Below the pieces are notes generated by a model, which saw only the letters and a program-made list of their open reading frames with translations, made no database searches and was not told where the DNA came from. Position numbers and translations under genes: made by a program. From Leucobacter aridicollis (lineage in GTDB: Bacteria > Actinomycetota > Actinomycetes > Actinomycetales > Microbacteriaceae): a stretch of DNA of 64,000 bases. Positions 50,219 through 59,324 of the stretch are shown here, piece by piece; the first letter of the stretch is position 1, and each line of letters starts with the position of its first letter. The stretch lies in contig NZ_CP075339.1 in NCBI RefSeq assembly GCF_024399335.1, positions 620,001-684,000 on the forward strand, written 5' to 3'.

Positions 50219-52480
50219 ATGAACGACCGACAGGACCGACCCGAGGAATCCGGGCGTCCGCGCCGTTCAAGTGGTGACCGTCCCCGGAGCTCAGGCTACG
50301 ATCGAGATCGCACACCGCGCGATGATCGCGGAGGCCGTGACGACCGACGCTCCTCCTACGGTGGGCGCGATGATCGCCGCTCGTACGGCGGCGACCGTGA
50401 CGGTCGTGGCGATCGTGCACCGTACCGTGGTGACCGCGAAGGCGGCCAACGTGGTGACCGCACTCCGTACCGCGGTGATCGTGACGATCGCGGACAGCGC
50501 GGCGACCGGCCCGCGTACCGTGGAGACAGTGCAGGTGGCGATCGCCGCCAGTTCCGTGGCGATCGCGACGATCGCGGCCAGCAGCGTGGCGACCGTGCTC
50601 CCTACCGTGGCGACCGTGACGGCGGCCAGCGCGGTGACCGTGCCCCGTACCGCGGTGATCGTGACGATCGTGGCAAGCGCGGCGACCGGCCCGCGTACCG
50701 TGGAGACAGGGAAGGTGGCGATCGCCGCCAGTTCCGTGGCGATCGCGACGATCGCGGCCAGCAGCGTGGTGAGCGTGCTCCTTACCGTGGCGACCGTGAC
50801 GGCGGCCAGCGCGGGGATCGTGCTCCCTACCGCGGTGACCGTCCCGCGTACCGCGGTGACCGTCCCGCGTACCGCGGTGACCGAGACGATCGTGCCCAGC
50901 GAGGGGACCGCCCCGCGTACCGCGGTGATCGTGACGGTGGCCAGCGCGGTGACCGTCCCTCATACCGAGGCGATCGCGACGATCGTGGTCAGCGGGGGGA
51001 TCGTGCTCCGTACCGTGGCGACCGAGATAGCGGGCCCCGTGGAGACCGTCCCGCGTACCGTGGAGACCGCGACGATCGTGCTCAGCGCGGCGACCGTGCT
51101 CCGTACCGCGGTGACCGAGACGATCGCGGACAGCGTGGCGACCGTGCTCCGTACCGTGGTGACCGCGACGACCGTGGCCAGCGTGGGGATCGCCCCGCGT
51201 ACCGCGGCGACCGTGATGGTGGCGAGCGTCGCCAGTTCCGGGGCGATCGCGATGATCGCGGGCAGCAGCGCGGAGATCGTGCTCCCTACCGTGGTGATCG
51301 TGATGGCGGCCAGCGTGGTGATCGTCCGGCGTACCGTGGTGACCGCGACGGCGGGCAGCGCGGCGACCGTCCTGCCTTCCGCGGCGGCCGCGACGATCGG
51401 CGCGAGAGCGATTCGAGGGGGCGCGGCGGCACACGCGGTGGCGGCCGCAGTGACCGTGGCGGCCAGGACCGCGAGTTTACCGAGGAGGAGCGGCTCCAGC
51501 ACTCGCTTCGCCCGGTGCGCAGCGAGCACGACGACCCGATCATTGCCGACCACATTCGGGTCAACGACCTGCACCCGTCTGCCCGTAACGAGCTGAAGAC
51601 CCTGCAGCCTGAGGTGCAGGAGCGCGTCGCACTACACCTTGCGATGGCTGCGGAGTTGATTGAAGACGATCCTGAGCTTGCTCACCAGCATGCGATCTCT
51701 GCGAGCAGGCGTGCGGGGCGCATTCCTGTCACCCGTGAGACCCTGGCGATGACTGCCTACCGAACCGGTGATTTCGCGCTCGCGATCCGTGAACTTCGCA
51801 CGTTCCGCCGTCTGAGCGGCCGTGACACTCACCTCGCGATCATGGTCGACTCTGAGCGCGGCCTGGGCCGTCCGGAGAAGGCGATTGAGACGGGGCTTGA
51901 AGTTGACCCTTCGACCCTTGATACTGCTGATCGTGTTCACCTTGCTATCGCGATGTCTGGTGCTCGTCTCGACCTTGGTCAGACGCAGCAGGCGCTGTTT
52001 GAACTCGAAATTCCTGAGCTTGATCCGAAGAAGGGCTTCTCCTGGAGCCCAGAGCTGTTCGGCGCGTACGCGACGGTCCTTGAGGATCTCGGTCGTGTCG
52101 ACGAGGCAAAGACATGGTTCGCTTACGCGGATCGGGCAGAGGCCGCGCTCGAGGAGCACTTCGGCGGAATGGATGAGATCGAGGTGCTCGAGATCACCGA
52201 GTACGAAGACCTCTATGACGACGAAGCTCGCGAGGACGCTGATGACGAAGGTCGTGAGCACGCAGACGCGGACGGCGTTGAGGCGGCAGCGGTCTCCAGT
52301 GACCTCCCGGGCGTCGAGGGCTCAGAAGACTCCGGGGAGTCAGCGGATGCGGCAGATTCAGACGACTCAGAGGAGTCAGACGCCGAGTCGGACGAGTATC
52401 TTGACGCGTTCGTAGAGGCAGAGGCAGAGGCAGAGGCCGAGGAACTCGCCGCTGCAACTGAGCGGGACGAAAAGGAGTAA
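50219..52480 (+). CDS. TPR-like protein with Arg/Gly/Asp/Tyr-rich repeat region
   Basis: A 753-residue protein in three parts. Residues 1-418 are low complexity, with about 18 copies of YRGDR set in units like APYRGDRDDRGQRGDR. Residues 419-650 form a helical repeat (TPR-like) domain starting at EFTEEERLQHSLRP. Residues 650-753 are a highly acidic tail (Asp, Glu). The basic-and-acidic disordered front resembles RGG-type RNA-binding regions, so RNA binding or condensate formation is plausible but unproven. From memory, the gene order matches Rv1691, a conserved TPR protein without known function. Start at ATG 50219 behind GGGAGA. The HAD gene follows after four bases. Confidence 0.8.
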   Translation: MNDRQDRPEESGRPRRSSGDRPRSSGYDRDRTPRDDRGGRDDRRSSYGGRDDRRSYGGDRDGRGDRAPYRGDREGGQRGDRTPYRGDRDDRGQRGDRPAYRGDSAGGDRRQFRGDRDDRGQQRGDRAPYRGDRDGGQRGDRAPYRGDRDDRGKRGDRPAYRGDREGGDRRQFRGDRDDRGQQRGERAPYRGDRDGGQRGDRAPYRGDRPAYRGDRPAYRGDRDDRAQRGDRPAYRGDRDGGQRGDRPSYRGDRDDRGQRGDRAPYRGDRDSGPRGDRPAYRGDRDDRAQRGDRAPYRGDRDDRGQRGDRAPYRGDRDDRGQRGDRPAYRGDRDGGERRQFRGDRDDRGQQRGDRAPYRGDRDGGQRGDRPAYRGDRDGGQRGDRPAFRGGRDDRRESDSRGRGGTRGGGRSDRGGQDREFTEEERLQHSLRPVRSEHDDPIIADHIRVNDLHPSARNELKTLQPEVQERVALHLAMAAELIEDDPELAHQHAISASRRAGRIPVTRETLAMTAYRTGDFALAIRELRTFRRLSGRDTHLAIMVDSERGLGRPEKAIETGLEVDPSTLDTADRVHLAIAMSGARLDLGQTQQALFELEIPELDPKKGFSWSPELFGAYATVLEDLGRVDEAKTWFAYADRAEAALEEHFGGMDEIEVLEITEYEDLYDDEAREDADDEGREHADADGVEAAAVSSDLPGVEGSEDSGESADAADSDDSEESDAESDEYLDAFVEAEAEAEAEELAAATERDEKE
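50395..51400 (+). repeat. Coding tandem repeats (RGD/YRGDR units)
   Basis: Units of roughly 42-54 bases built from GACCG, TACCGNGGNGA and CAGCGNGG segments. Because the repeats are periodic and GC-rich, other frames also stay open across this region, including long spurious frames on both strands. Confidence 0.75.
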
Positions 52481-52484
52481 CACG

Positions 52485-53522
52485 ATGGCCCTGTTCGGTA
52501 GGCGTGAGAGGTTTGATGCTGCACCCGTGGAAGGCCGGGAGGTGTTGCTCACCGACCTCGATGGAGTTATCTATCGTGGGCACGGAGCAGTCGCCGGTGC
52601 CGTGGAAGCGCTGAACCTCGCTGCCGAGCAGGCCCGCGTGGGGTACGTTACGAACAATGCTGCGCGCACCGATGCGGCCGTCGCGGCGCACCTTACCGAG
52701 CTCGGGCTGCGCGCTACCGCCGCCGATGTGATTACCTCGCCCCAGGCGGCAGTTGCGCTGCTGCGTGAGGCCGTCCCTGCGGGGTCTCGGGTGCTTGTTG
52801 TTGGGGGCGAGGGGCTGACCCACGAGCTCGAGAAGGCAGGCTTTCAGTGGACCCGCAGCGCTGACGACAATCCCGTCGCAGTGGTGCAGGGGTTCGCGAA
52901 AGACGTGGGGTGGGAACAGCTTGCCGAGGCCGCGTACGCGCTGCAGGAAGCGCCCGGGCGCGAGCCGTTGCCGTGGATCGCGACGAACACTGACTGGACA
53001 GTTCCACGCTCGCGCGGAATTGCCCCGGGAAATGGGACGCTCGTGTCTGCGGTGCACACCGCCGTTCAGCGGCTCCCAGATTTCGCGGGCAAGCCTGAGA
53101 CTCCGATCTATGAGGCGGCGTTTGAGCGGTTCGGCTCGCGCAACGCCCTGATGCTCGGCGACCGCCTGGACACGGATATCAAGGGTGCTGTTGCGGCGGG
53201 CATTCCATCGCTGTTCGTGCTCACTGGCGTCGACAGGCCGAAGCAGCTCATCGCCGCGTCTGCGGATATGCGGCCTGACTACATCGTCGCCTCGCTCGCC
53301 GAACTGCACAAGCCATACATGCGTGCTGAGACGCTGAAAGATGGCACCGTGCGGGTGGGGTCTGCGAAGGTTCGTATGGACGGCCACATCGTGAAGGTGC
53401 TTGCAGAGGGCGACTCGCCAATGGAGTTGTTGCGCGCCGGCTGCGGCGCGATCTGGGCCTCGGGCCTCGCGATCTACGGGCTCAAGGTGCCCGAGATTCT
53501 TGTGGAGGATCACTGGCGTTAA
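52485..53522 (+). CDS. HAD-superfamily hydrolase, subfamily IIA (NagD-like)
   Basis: A 345-residue phosphatase. Motif I is LLTDLDGVIYRG (D24, D26); the cap is of the NagD/phosphoglycolate phosphatase type; the Mg site MLGDRLDTDIKGA lies near residue 225. From memory, the same gene sits in the M. tuberculosis block as Rv1692, reported as a glycerol phosphate phosphatase; function here is inferred. It is translated just after the TPR gene. Confidence 0.9.
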   Translation: MALFGRRERFDAAPVEGREVLLTDLDGVIYRGHGAVAGAVEALNLAAEQARVGYVTNNAARTDAAVAAHLTELGLRATAADVITSPQAAVALLREAVPAGSRVLVVGGEGLTHELEKAGFQWTRSADDNPVAVVQGFAKDVGWEQLAEAAYALQEAPGREPLPWIATNTDWTVPRSRGIAPGNGTLVSAVHTAVQRLPDFAGKPETPIYEAAFERFGSRNALMLGDRLDTDIKGAVAAGIPSLFVLTGVDRPKQLIAASADMRPDYIVASLAELHKPYMRAETLKDGTVRVGSAKVRMDGHIVKVLAEGDSPMELLRAGCGAIWASGLAIYGLKVPEILVEDHWR

Positions 53523-53589
53523 CCTCAGGGGCCACAGACGTCGCTCAGCTACCATGGAGGTGCAGAACGATGACCGGGAGGTTGAGGCC

Positions 53590-54222
53590 ATGCGCCACGT
53601 AGCATCTACACTCACAATCGCAGGCGCGTTGGGGGCGGTGCTGCTGTTCTCAGGCTGCGCGCCCACGGTCACGGCGATCCCGCCAGAGACCTCAGAGGCC
53701 CCGTCTCCGTCCACCCCCGAGGCTGCGCCGGATGCGGGGACGCAGGACCCGTCAGTTGGTGCGACGCCGTTTGACGTCGACCTCACGAAGACCGAGTTCG
53801 CCACGAGCTGGCGTGATGCGCTCGCCACCGGCGCCACAGCGTTCGACGGGGAGCCGGTATCGGTGTCGTTCGAATGGAACCGCACGGTCTGGGCGTACAC
53901 CGTCAAACTGCTTTCGGCCGATGAGGTCTACCTCGCCACGGTGAACGCTGACACCGGCGAGATCATCGGTGAGTGGACGAAGCCGCGAGGCGGTGGTGGC
54001 CGCGCCGGGACGCCAACTGGCGTGTTCCCTGCTGACGGCGTCATCGAGCCGTCGGCTGCGATTGCAGCGGCGCTCACCGCCGCGCAGGGAACGTTCGAGG
54101 AGTGGGAGCTCGAGCAAGACAATGGCGTGCTCGCATACGAGGTGCAGATCGATCAGGGGAACGACGACGTCGATGTCAGGATCGATGCGCGCTCTGGCAA
54201 AGTCCTGGAGATCGATAACTAG
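53590..54222 (+). CDS. PepSY-domain lipoprotein
   Basis: A 210-residue lipoprotein. The signal peptide ends in the lipobox LFSGC (Cys 23), then a Pro/Ser/Thr/Glu-rich linker, then two PepSY-like units (about 55-120 and 140-210; the second ends DVRIDARSGKVLEIDN). PepSY domains inhibit proteases or bind ligands at the surface. Start at ATG 53590 behind GGGAGG. It lies inside a conserved block and converges with mntH, so it appears to be an insertion. Confidence 0.8.
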   Translation: MRHVASTLTIAGALGAVLLFSGCAPTVTAIPPETSEAPSPSTPEAAPDAGTQDPSVGATPFDVDLTKTEFATSWRDALATGATAFDGEPVSVSFEWNRTVWAYTVKLLSADEVYLATVNADTGEIIGEWTKPRGGGGRAGTPTGVFPADGVIEPSAAIAAALTAAQGTFEEWELEQDNGVLAYEVQIDQGNDDVDVRIDARSGKVLEIDN

Positions 54223-54255
54223 CTCAGCTCTCTCGTCGAGGTGTGGCTGTCTCCG

Positions 54256-55509
54256 CTACGCCCCGAGTACCAGCGTTGAGTAGAGCAGCCAGAGATTGAG
54301 TGCGACGATCGCGAGGACGACTGCGAGCGAAACGTAGCGAAGCGCTGCGCCGTTCGTGAACTCGCCCATGAGTTCGCGCTTGCCTGTGAACGCGATAAGT
54401 GGGACGAGCGCGAAGGGGATACCGAACGAGAGCACGACCTGGCTCACGACGAGCGCCCACGTCGGATCGATGCCGAACCCAAGCAATATGAGGGCGGGCA
54501 TGATCGTCACGATCCTGCGGGCGATTAGCGGCACGCGTACGTGCAGCAATCCGGCCATGATCTCGGAGCCGGCGTAGGCGCCAACTGACGTGGATGCGAG
54601 GCCAGACACGAGCAGGCCGATGGCGAAGAGGAGCCCAACGGCTGGCCCGACGTGCTCGGTGATCGCGGCTGCCGCGCCCTCAATAGTGTCGGTCCCATCA
54701 ATACCCGGTAGCGACGCCGCCGCAAGCAGGAGCATCGCGATATTCACGCCGCCGGCGACGACAAGCGCGAGCACGACGTCGAGCTTGGTTGCGCGCAGGA
54801 GCCGCTTGATGCGCGTGGCGCGACCCTCCGCGTGGCCCTCGGGAGTGTGGCCGTGTCTGTCACGCGAGAGCGACGAGTGCAGATAGATCGCGTGCGGCAT
54901 GACAGTCGCGCCGAGCATGCTCGCCGCGAGCAGCACCGACTGCGTGTCAACGAACCGAGGAACGAGGCCCGCGAACATTGCGCCGATGTCGAGCTGGCTG
55001 ACGAACAGCCCGCCGACGAACCCAACAGTAATGATGAACAGCATCGCCATGATGACGACCTCGAAGCGCCGCTGATGTCGTCCCTGGAGGAGCAGGACGA
55101 GCAGCGAGACGATCCCGACGATGACGCCGCCGGCAACGAGCGGAACGCCAAACAGGATGTAGAGGGCGATGGCTCCGCCAATGACCTCTGCGAGATCGGT
55201 CGCCGCCGCCACGAGCTCGGCTTGAGCCCAGTACAGCCTGCGTCCAGCTGGGCGAAGGCGCTCCCCAAGCAGCTGGGGCAGGCTCTTGCCGGTGACGAGA
55301 CCAAGCTTTGCAGAGAGGTACTGGACGATGACAGCCATGACGTTTGCCGCGACAAGTACCCAGAGCAGCGTGTACCCGTACCGTGCGCCGGCCGACAGGT
55401 TCGCGGCGACGTTGCCTGGATCGACGTACGCGATCGCCGCCACGAACGCAGGACCCAGGAGGCCAAACAGCCGCCGTTCAGGGCGTCGGTTCGAAGTCGA
55501 GGGCAGCAT
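54256..55509 (-). CDS. mntH: Nramp-family divalent metal transporter
   Basis: A 417-residue transporter with eleven helices. The metal-binding motif DPGN is at 30-33 in the first helix and the MPHAIYLHSS motif (MPH near 205) is in helix six. It imports Mn2+ (or Fe2+) with protons. A 20-base palindrome 32 bases upstream is a candidate metal-responsive operator. It interrupts the otherwise conserved block between the HAD and tlyA genes. Confidence 0.92.
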   Translation of the reverse strand: MLPSTSNRRPERRLFGLLGPAFVAAIAYVDPGNVAANLSAGARYGYTLLWVLVAANVMAVIVQYLSAKLGLVTGKSLPQLLGERLRPAGRRLYWAQAELVAAATDLAEVIGGAIALYILFGVPLVAGGVIVGIVSLLVLLLQGRHQRRFEVVIMAMLFIITVGFVGGLFVSQLDIGAMFAGLVPRFVDTQSVLLAASMLGATVMPHAIYLHSSLSRDRHGHTPEGHAEGRATRIKRLLRATKLDVVLALVVAGGVNIAMLLLAAASLPGIDGTDTIEGAAAAITEHVGPAVGLLFAIGLLVSGLASTSVGAYAGSEIMAGLLHVRVPLIARRIVTIMPALILLGFGIDPTWALVVSQVVLSFGIPFALVPLIAFTGKRELMGEFTNGAALRYVSLAVVLAIVALNLWLLYSTLVLGA

Positions 55510-55541
55510 GCCCCCATCGTAGTACGCCTAGTCGGAACCTC

Positions 55542-55561
55542 AAGTTCGATGCATCGAACTT
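55542..55561. promoter_or_regulatory. Candidate MntR/DtxR-type operator of mntH
   Basis: AAGTTCGATGCATCGAACTT is a perfect 20-base palindrome 32 bases upstream of the mntH start. Size and placement fit a DtxR/MntR repressor site. Confidence 0.5.
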
Positions 55562-55593
55562 CGACTTTCCGGCGGCGCGACAGAGGGGGCGGA

Positions 55594-55599
55594 TAGGCT
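55594..55599 (+). promoter_or_regulatory. -10 element of the small-protein/tlyA operon; leaderless transcript
   Basis: TAGGCT ends 6 bases before ATG 55606 with no ribosome site. Confidence 0.5.
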
Positions 55600-55605
55600 T
55601 GACGC

Positions 55606-55809
55606 ATGCAGCACGACGCACAGGACGAACTCTCTGGGGCAGTTCCGCCCTCGAGCGAGTCGACCGCGGCTGGCGCCGAGAGCGACGGCCTCCTCGGCCG
55701 CATCGAGATCATCGAGTCCCAGCCGCTCGATAAGCGCGCGCAGGGGTTCGAACAGCTCCACGATGAACTACTCGCCGAACTGCAGCGCAGTGACAATGAA
55801 GGGGCCTGA
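55606..55809 (+). CDS. Small conserved acidic protein preceding tlyA
   Basis: A 67-residue soluble, acidic protein ending in a helix (GFEQLHDELLAELQRSDNEG). It corresponds by position to the small protein between the HAD gene and tlyA in mycobacteria (Rv1693; from memory). Function unknown. It is the first gene of the tlyA-nadK-recN operon. Confidence 0.75.
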   Translation: MQHDAQDELSGAVPPSSESTAAGAESDGLLGRIEIIESQPLDKRAQGFEQLHDELLAELQRSDNEGA

Positions 55810-55813
55810 TCCG

Positions 55814-56662
55814 GTGGCAGCGCAAAGCCGGTGGGATGGCCCACTCGAACGCGTTGATCGCGCCGTCGTCGAGCTCGGCCTCGTCCGCTCGCGCAGTAGG
55901 GCTGCAGAGCTGATTGGCGCGGGCGGAATCGCGATCGACGGTGTCCCAGCGGCAAAGCCAGGGGCACGCGTGCGCGCGGGGTCGCTCGTGTCTGTGCTCG
56001 GCGACGACAACTACGTGAGTCGAGGCGCCCACAAGCTTGTGGCAGCGCTCGACGAGTTCGCGATCGACCCCGCGGGCAAGCTCGCGCTCGATCTCGGAGC
56101 GTCGACAGGTGGGTTCACCCAGGTGCTGCTCGAACGCGGTGCGCGGGAGGTGCTCGCAATCGACGTCGGCCACGACCAGTTGGCGCCGGAGCTCCGTGCC
56201 GACCCGCGCGTTCGCGTCGTTGAGGGCTGCAACGCGCGTGAACTTGATGCCGCGCTGCTCGCTGACTTGACCGGCGTTGCCGAACGGCCGAGCCTTGTTG
56301 TCGCAGACCTCTCGTTCATTTCGCTCACCCTGATCCTGCCCGCGATCACGCGTTGCACCGATGCGGGGGCGGAGCTCGCGCTGCTCATCAAGCCCCAATT
56401 CGAGGTGGGCCGCGTGCGAGATGGCATCGTGACCGACCCCGCGCTGTGGCGAGAGGCGATCGTGAAGGTCATCGCCTCGGCAGGGGAGAACTCACTCGGT
56501 GTCCGGGGACTCGCAGCCTCCCCGATCGCTGGCGGGGAGGGAAATCGCGAGTTCCTCGTGCATCTCGTGCGCGGCGAACCCGCCGATCCGGGAGAATGGA
56601 GTTCGCGCATCGATGAGGTGTGCGGGCCCGTGGACGCGCGTGACGAGGGGAGCGGAGAGTGA
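55814..56662 (+). CDS. tlyA: TlyA-family rRNA 2'-O-methyltransferase
   Basis: A 282-residue protein with an N-terminal S4 RNA-binding domain (RVDRAVVELGLVRSR) and an FtsJ-like methyltransferase (LDLGASTGGFT binds S-adenosylmethionine). The catalytic tetrad is visible: Lys in SRGAHKL, Asp in VVADLSF, Lys in IKPQFEVG, Glu in REFLVHL. TlyA methylates C1409 of 16S and C1920 of 23S rRNA and is needed for capreomycin sensitivity in mycobacteria. The start is set at GTG 55814, behind AAGGGG; ATG 55796 is the alternative. Coupled to nadK. Confidence 0.92.
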   Translation: MAAQSRWDGPLERVDRAVVELGLVRSRSRAAELIGAGGIAIDGVPAAKPGARVRAGSLVSVLGDDNYVSRGAHKLVAALDEFAIDPAGKLALDLGASTGGFTQVLLERGAREVLAIDVGHDQLAPELRADPRVRVVEGCNARELDAALLADLTGVAERPSLVVADLSFISLTLILPAITRCTDAGAELALLIKPQFEVGRVRDGIVTDPALWREAIVKVIASAGENSLGVRGLAASPIAGGEGNREFLVHLVRGEPADPGEWSSRIDEVCGPVDARDEGSGE

Positions 56663-57642
56663 CAGTTTCAACGCAGGACCGGTGCATGCTCATCGTCTCG
56701 CACACCTACCGGACTGAGGCGATCGAGGCGACCGCAGCGGTCGTCGAAGCGCTCATCGGCGCGGGTGTCGTGCCGGTTCTTGGCGCGGCCGATCGCGACG
56801 AGTTCGCGCCGCACATGGACGTCACCCGAACGGCGGTGCTCGATGACGAGGTGCCGCTCAGCCAGCTCGAGGCGGCGTTCGTGCTTGGCGGCGACGGCAC
56901 GATCCTGCGCGCGGCAGAAATGCTCCACGGCTCTGCCTGCCCGATCGTCGGCGTGAACCTCGGCCACGTCGGCTTCCTCGCCGAGATGGAGAGCTTTGAC
57001 CTCGGCTTCACTGTCGAGCAAGTACTCGCCGGCAACTACACGGTTGACGAGCGCCTCACCCTCGACGTCCGCGCCGAGCTGAATGGCGAGGTGCTCGCTG
57101 AGACCTGGGCGCTGAACGAGGCGACGGTCGAGAAGCGCAGGCGCATGCTTGAAGTGTCGGTTGGCATCGACGATCACCCCGTCTCGGTGTTCGCGTGCGA
57201 CGGCGTCGTGCTCGCGACTCCGACTGGCTCCACTGCCTACGCGTTTTCGGCGGGCGGCCCGATCGTGTGGCCCTCGGTGCAGGCGTTGCTGATGGTGCCG
57301 ATCGCGGCCCATGCGCTCTTCAACAGGCCGCTCGTCGCCGGCCCAGACTCCGAACTCACCGTGCGGATTCTGCCGCAGAATGTCGGACCTGGCGTGATGT
57401 GGTGCGACGGCCGCCGACGCACAGAGCTTCCAGCCGGGTCGGTCGTGACTGTCCGCCGGTCACCGGAGACAGTGCGCATTGCTCGCCTGAACGAGGCCCC
57501 CTTCTCTGAACGCCTGGTGCGCAAGTTCGACCTCCCGGTTAGCGGGTGGCGGGGCGACCGGAACGGGAACGGGCGCCGTGTCGGAGGCGGCGCGGACTCA
57601 CAGGCCACGGTTGCTGGCCCCAATGGAGGTGGTGAGGCATGA
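56659..57642 (+). CDS. nadK: NAD kinase
   Basis: A 327-residue enzyme making NADP from NAD. The ATP/polyphosphate motif LGGDGT is at 76-81, the NE motif (LNEATVEK) and the GSTAY motif (TPTGSTAYAFSAGG) are conserved. The C-terminal 30 residues are an unconserved Gly/Arg tail. GTG start overlaps the tlyA stop by four bases, and its own stop overlaps recN. Confidence 0.95.
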   Translation: MTVSTQDRCMLIVSHTYRTEAIEATAAVVEALIGAGVVPVLGAADRDEFAPHMDVTRTAVLDDEVPLSQLEAAFVLGGDGTILRAAEMLHGSACPIVGVNLGHVGFLAEMESFDLGFTVEQVLAGNYTVDERLTLDVRAELNGEVLAETWALNEATVEKRRRMLEVSVGIDDHPVSVFACDGVVLATPTGSTAYAFSAGGPIVWPSVQALLMVPIAAHALFNRPLVAGPDSELTVRILPQNVGPGVMWCDGRRRTELPAGSVVTVRRSPETVRIARLNEAPFSERLVRKFDLPVSGWRGDRNGNGRRVGGGADSQATVAGPNGGGEA

Positions 57643-59324
57643 TCGAAGAACTCCGCATCAAAGACCTCGGGGTGATCGCCGACGCGACGCTCCCGCTCGG
57701 GCCAGGGTTCACCGCGATCACCGGCGAGACCGGCGCGGGCAAGACGATGGTTGTGAGCGCGCTTGGCCTGTTGATGGGTGAGCGTTCTGACGCCGGCGCG
57801 GTGCGCATCGGCGCGAGTCAGGCGCGGGTCAGCGGCATCGTCCACACCTCCGACGCCGCTGTCGCAGACATTGTCGACGAGATCGGCGGCGAGGTCGAAG
57901 ACAGCGAGCTCGTGATGAGCCGCACCGTGTCAGCCGAAGGCAGAAGCCGCGCGGCGGTCGGCGGTGCGAGCGCCCCTGTCGGGGCCCTCGGCAGGCTCGC
58001 CGACAGGCTGTTCGCCGTGCATGGTCAGTCCGAGCAACTGCGGTTGAAGTCGCAGTCCGCACAGCGCAACACCCTCGACAGGTTCGGTGGCTCGAAGATC
58101 GCAGACGCGGTGCGCGCCTATCGCGATGTGCACGCCGAACGTGTCGCCGCAGAGGATCGGTTGCAGACCCTCACCGAGACGCAGGAGTCTCGGTCGGCCG
58201 AAGTCGCAAAGCTTCGCGCCGAGCTCGCGGAGATCACCGCCGTCGAGCCCGTCGCAGGCGAAGAGTCAGAGCTTGCCAAGCGCATCGAGCTGCTCGGCAA
58301 CGTCGAGGGCCTGCGCGCGGCCGCTGTCGGTGCCGGCGAGGCACTCGCGAGCGAGTCAGACGACCCCATGCAGCGGGACGCCGGTGGGCTCGTTGATCTC
58401 GCGGTGCAGGATCTCGAGCGAGTCGCGGACCTTGATCCGCGCATCGCCTCGGTCGCAGAGCAGTTGCGTTCGGTGAGCTTCCAGATCGCCGACGCCGCGA
58501 AGGAGCTCGCCGCCTACGCGAGCGACCTCGACGAGGAGGGCCCGGGGGAGCTCGCCCGCGCGAACGACCGCCTGGCACAGCTCACCGCCCTTTTTCGCTA
58601 CTACGGCGCGACGAGTGAGGAAGTGCTCGCGCACGCGGATGCGACGTCGCGCGCCCTCCTCGAACTCGATAACGACGACGAGGCCCTCGGAGGCCTCGCC
58701 GATACGGTCGCAACGCTCACAGCCGAAGAGCGGGCGCTCGCCGAGCAGCTCACGCAGCTGCGCACGAGCGCGGCGGATCAGCTCGGTTCAGCAGTTTCGA
58801 AAGAGCTCCGCGCGCTCGCGCTCCCCGATGCCCAGTTCGTGGTGTCTGTCACACCCCTTGACGCGCTCAGCTCGTCGGGGGCCGACGAGGTCCAGTTTCT
58901 GCTCGCGCCCCATCCGGGATCGACGCCCCGGCCCATCGCGAAAAGCGCCTCTGGCGGCGAGCTGTCACGGGTGATGCTCGCCCTCGAGGTCGTGCTCGCC
59001 GGCGCCGACCCAGTCCCCACATTCGTGTTCGACGAGGTCGACGCTGGCGTCGGTGGCGCAGCGGCAATCGAGATCGGGCGGCGATTGAAGCAGCTGTCGC
59101 AGACCTCCCAGGTCATCGTTGTCACGCACCTCGCGCAGGTCGCGGCGTTTGCGACCAACCATCTTCGTGTCGTGAAAGACTCGAGCGGCGGATTCACGCA
59201 GTCGAGCTGTCAGCGCCTCGAGGGTGACGCGCGGCTTGCTGAGATGGCACGACTGCTCTCGGGCCTCGACACCTCTGAGAGCGCCCTTGACCACGCAGCG
59301 GAACTGCTGCAGCTCGGAGCGTAG
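57639..59324 (+). CDS. recN: DNA repair protein RecN
   Basis: A 561-residue SMC-like ATPase acting in double-strand break repair. Walker A GETGAGKT is at 29-36; two coiled-coil arms follow; the C-terminal half holds the signature SASGGELSRVMLALE and Walker B FVFDEVDAGVGG. Length is standard. Start ATG overlaps the nadK stop by four bases (ATGA). It is the last gene of the operon and is followed by tandem non-coding repeats. Confidence 0.95.
   Translation: MIEELRIKDLGVIADATLPLGPGFTAITGETGAGKTMVVSALGLLMGERSDAGAVRIGASQARVSGIVHTSDAAVADIVDEIGGEVEDSELVMSRTVSAEGRSRAAVGGASAPVGALGRLADRLFAVHGQSEQLRLKSQSAQRNTLDRFGGSKIADAVRAYRDVHAERVAAEDRLQTLTETQESRSAEVAKLRAELAEITAVEPVAGEESELAKRIELLGNVEGLRAAAVGAGEALASESDDPMQRDAGGLVDLAVQDLERVADLDPRIASVAEQLRSVSFQIADAAKELAAYASDLDEEGPGELARANDRLAQLTALFRYYGATSEEVLAHADATSRALLELDNDDEALGGLADTVATLTAEERALAEQLTQLRTSAADQLGSAVSKELRALALPDAQFVVSVTPLDALSSSGADEVQFLLAPHPGSTPRPIAKSASGGELSRVMLALEVVLAGADPVPTFVFDEVDAGVGGAAAIEIGRRLKQLSQTSQVIVVTHLAQVAAFATNHLRVVKDSSGGFTQSSCQRLEGDARLAEMARLLSGLDTSESALDHAAELLQLGA

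Noticed and set aside
50395..51400. Possible CRISPR array (regular repeats)
   Set aside because: Repeats are contiguous and translate into one protein; there are no unique spacers and no cas genes.
50094..51596. Long open frames on both strands across the RGD repeats (for example 50094-51434 minus and 50271-51596 plus)
   Set aside because: Periodic repeats keep alternative frames open. The frame from 50219 has a ribosome site, a conserved C-terminal domain and the correct operon position.
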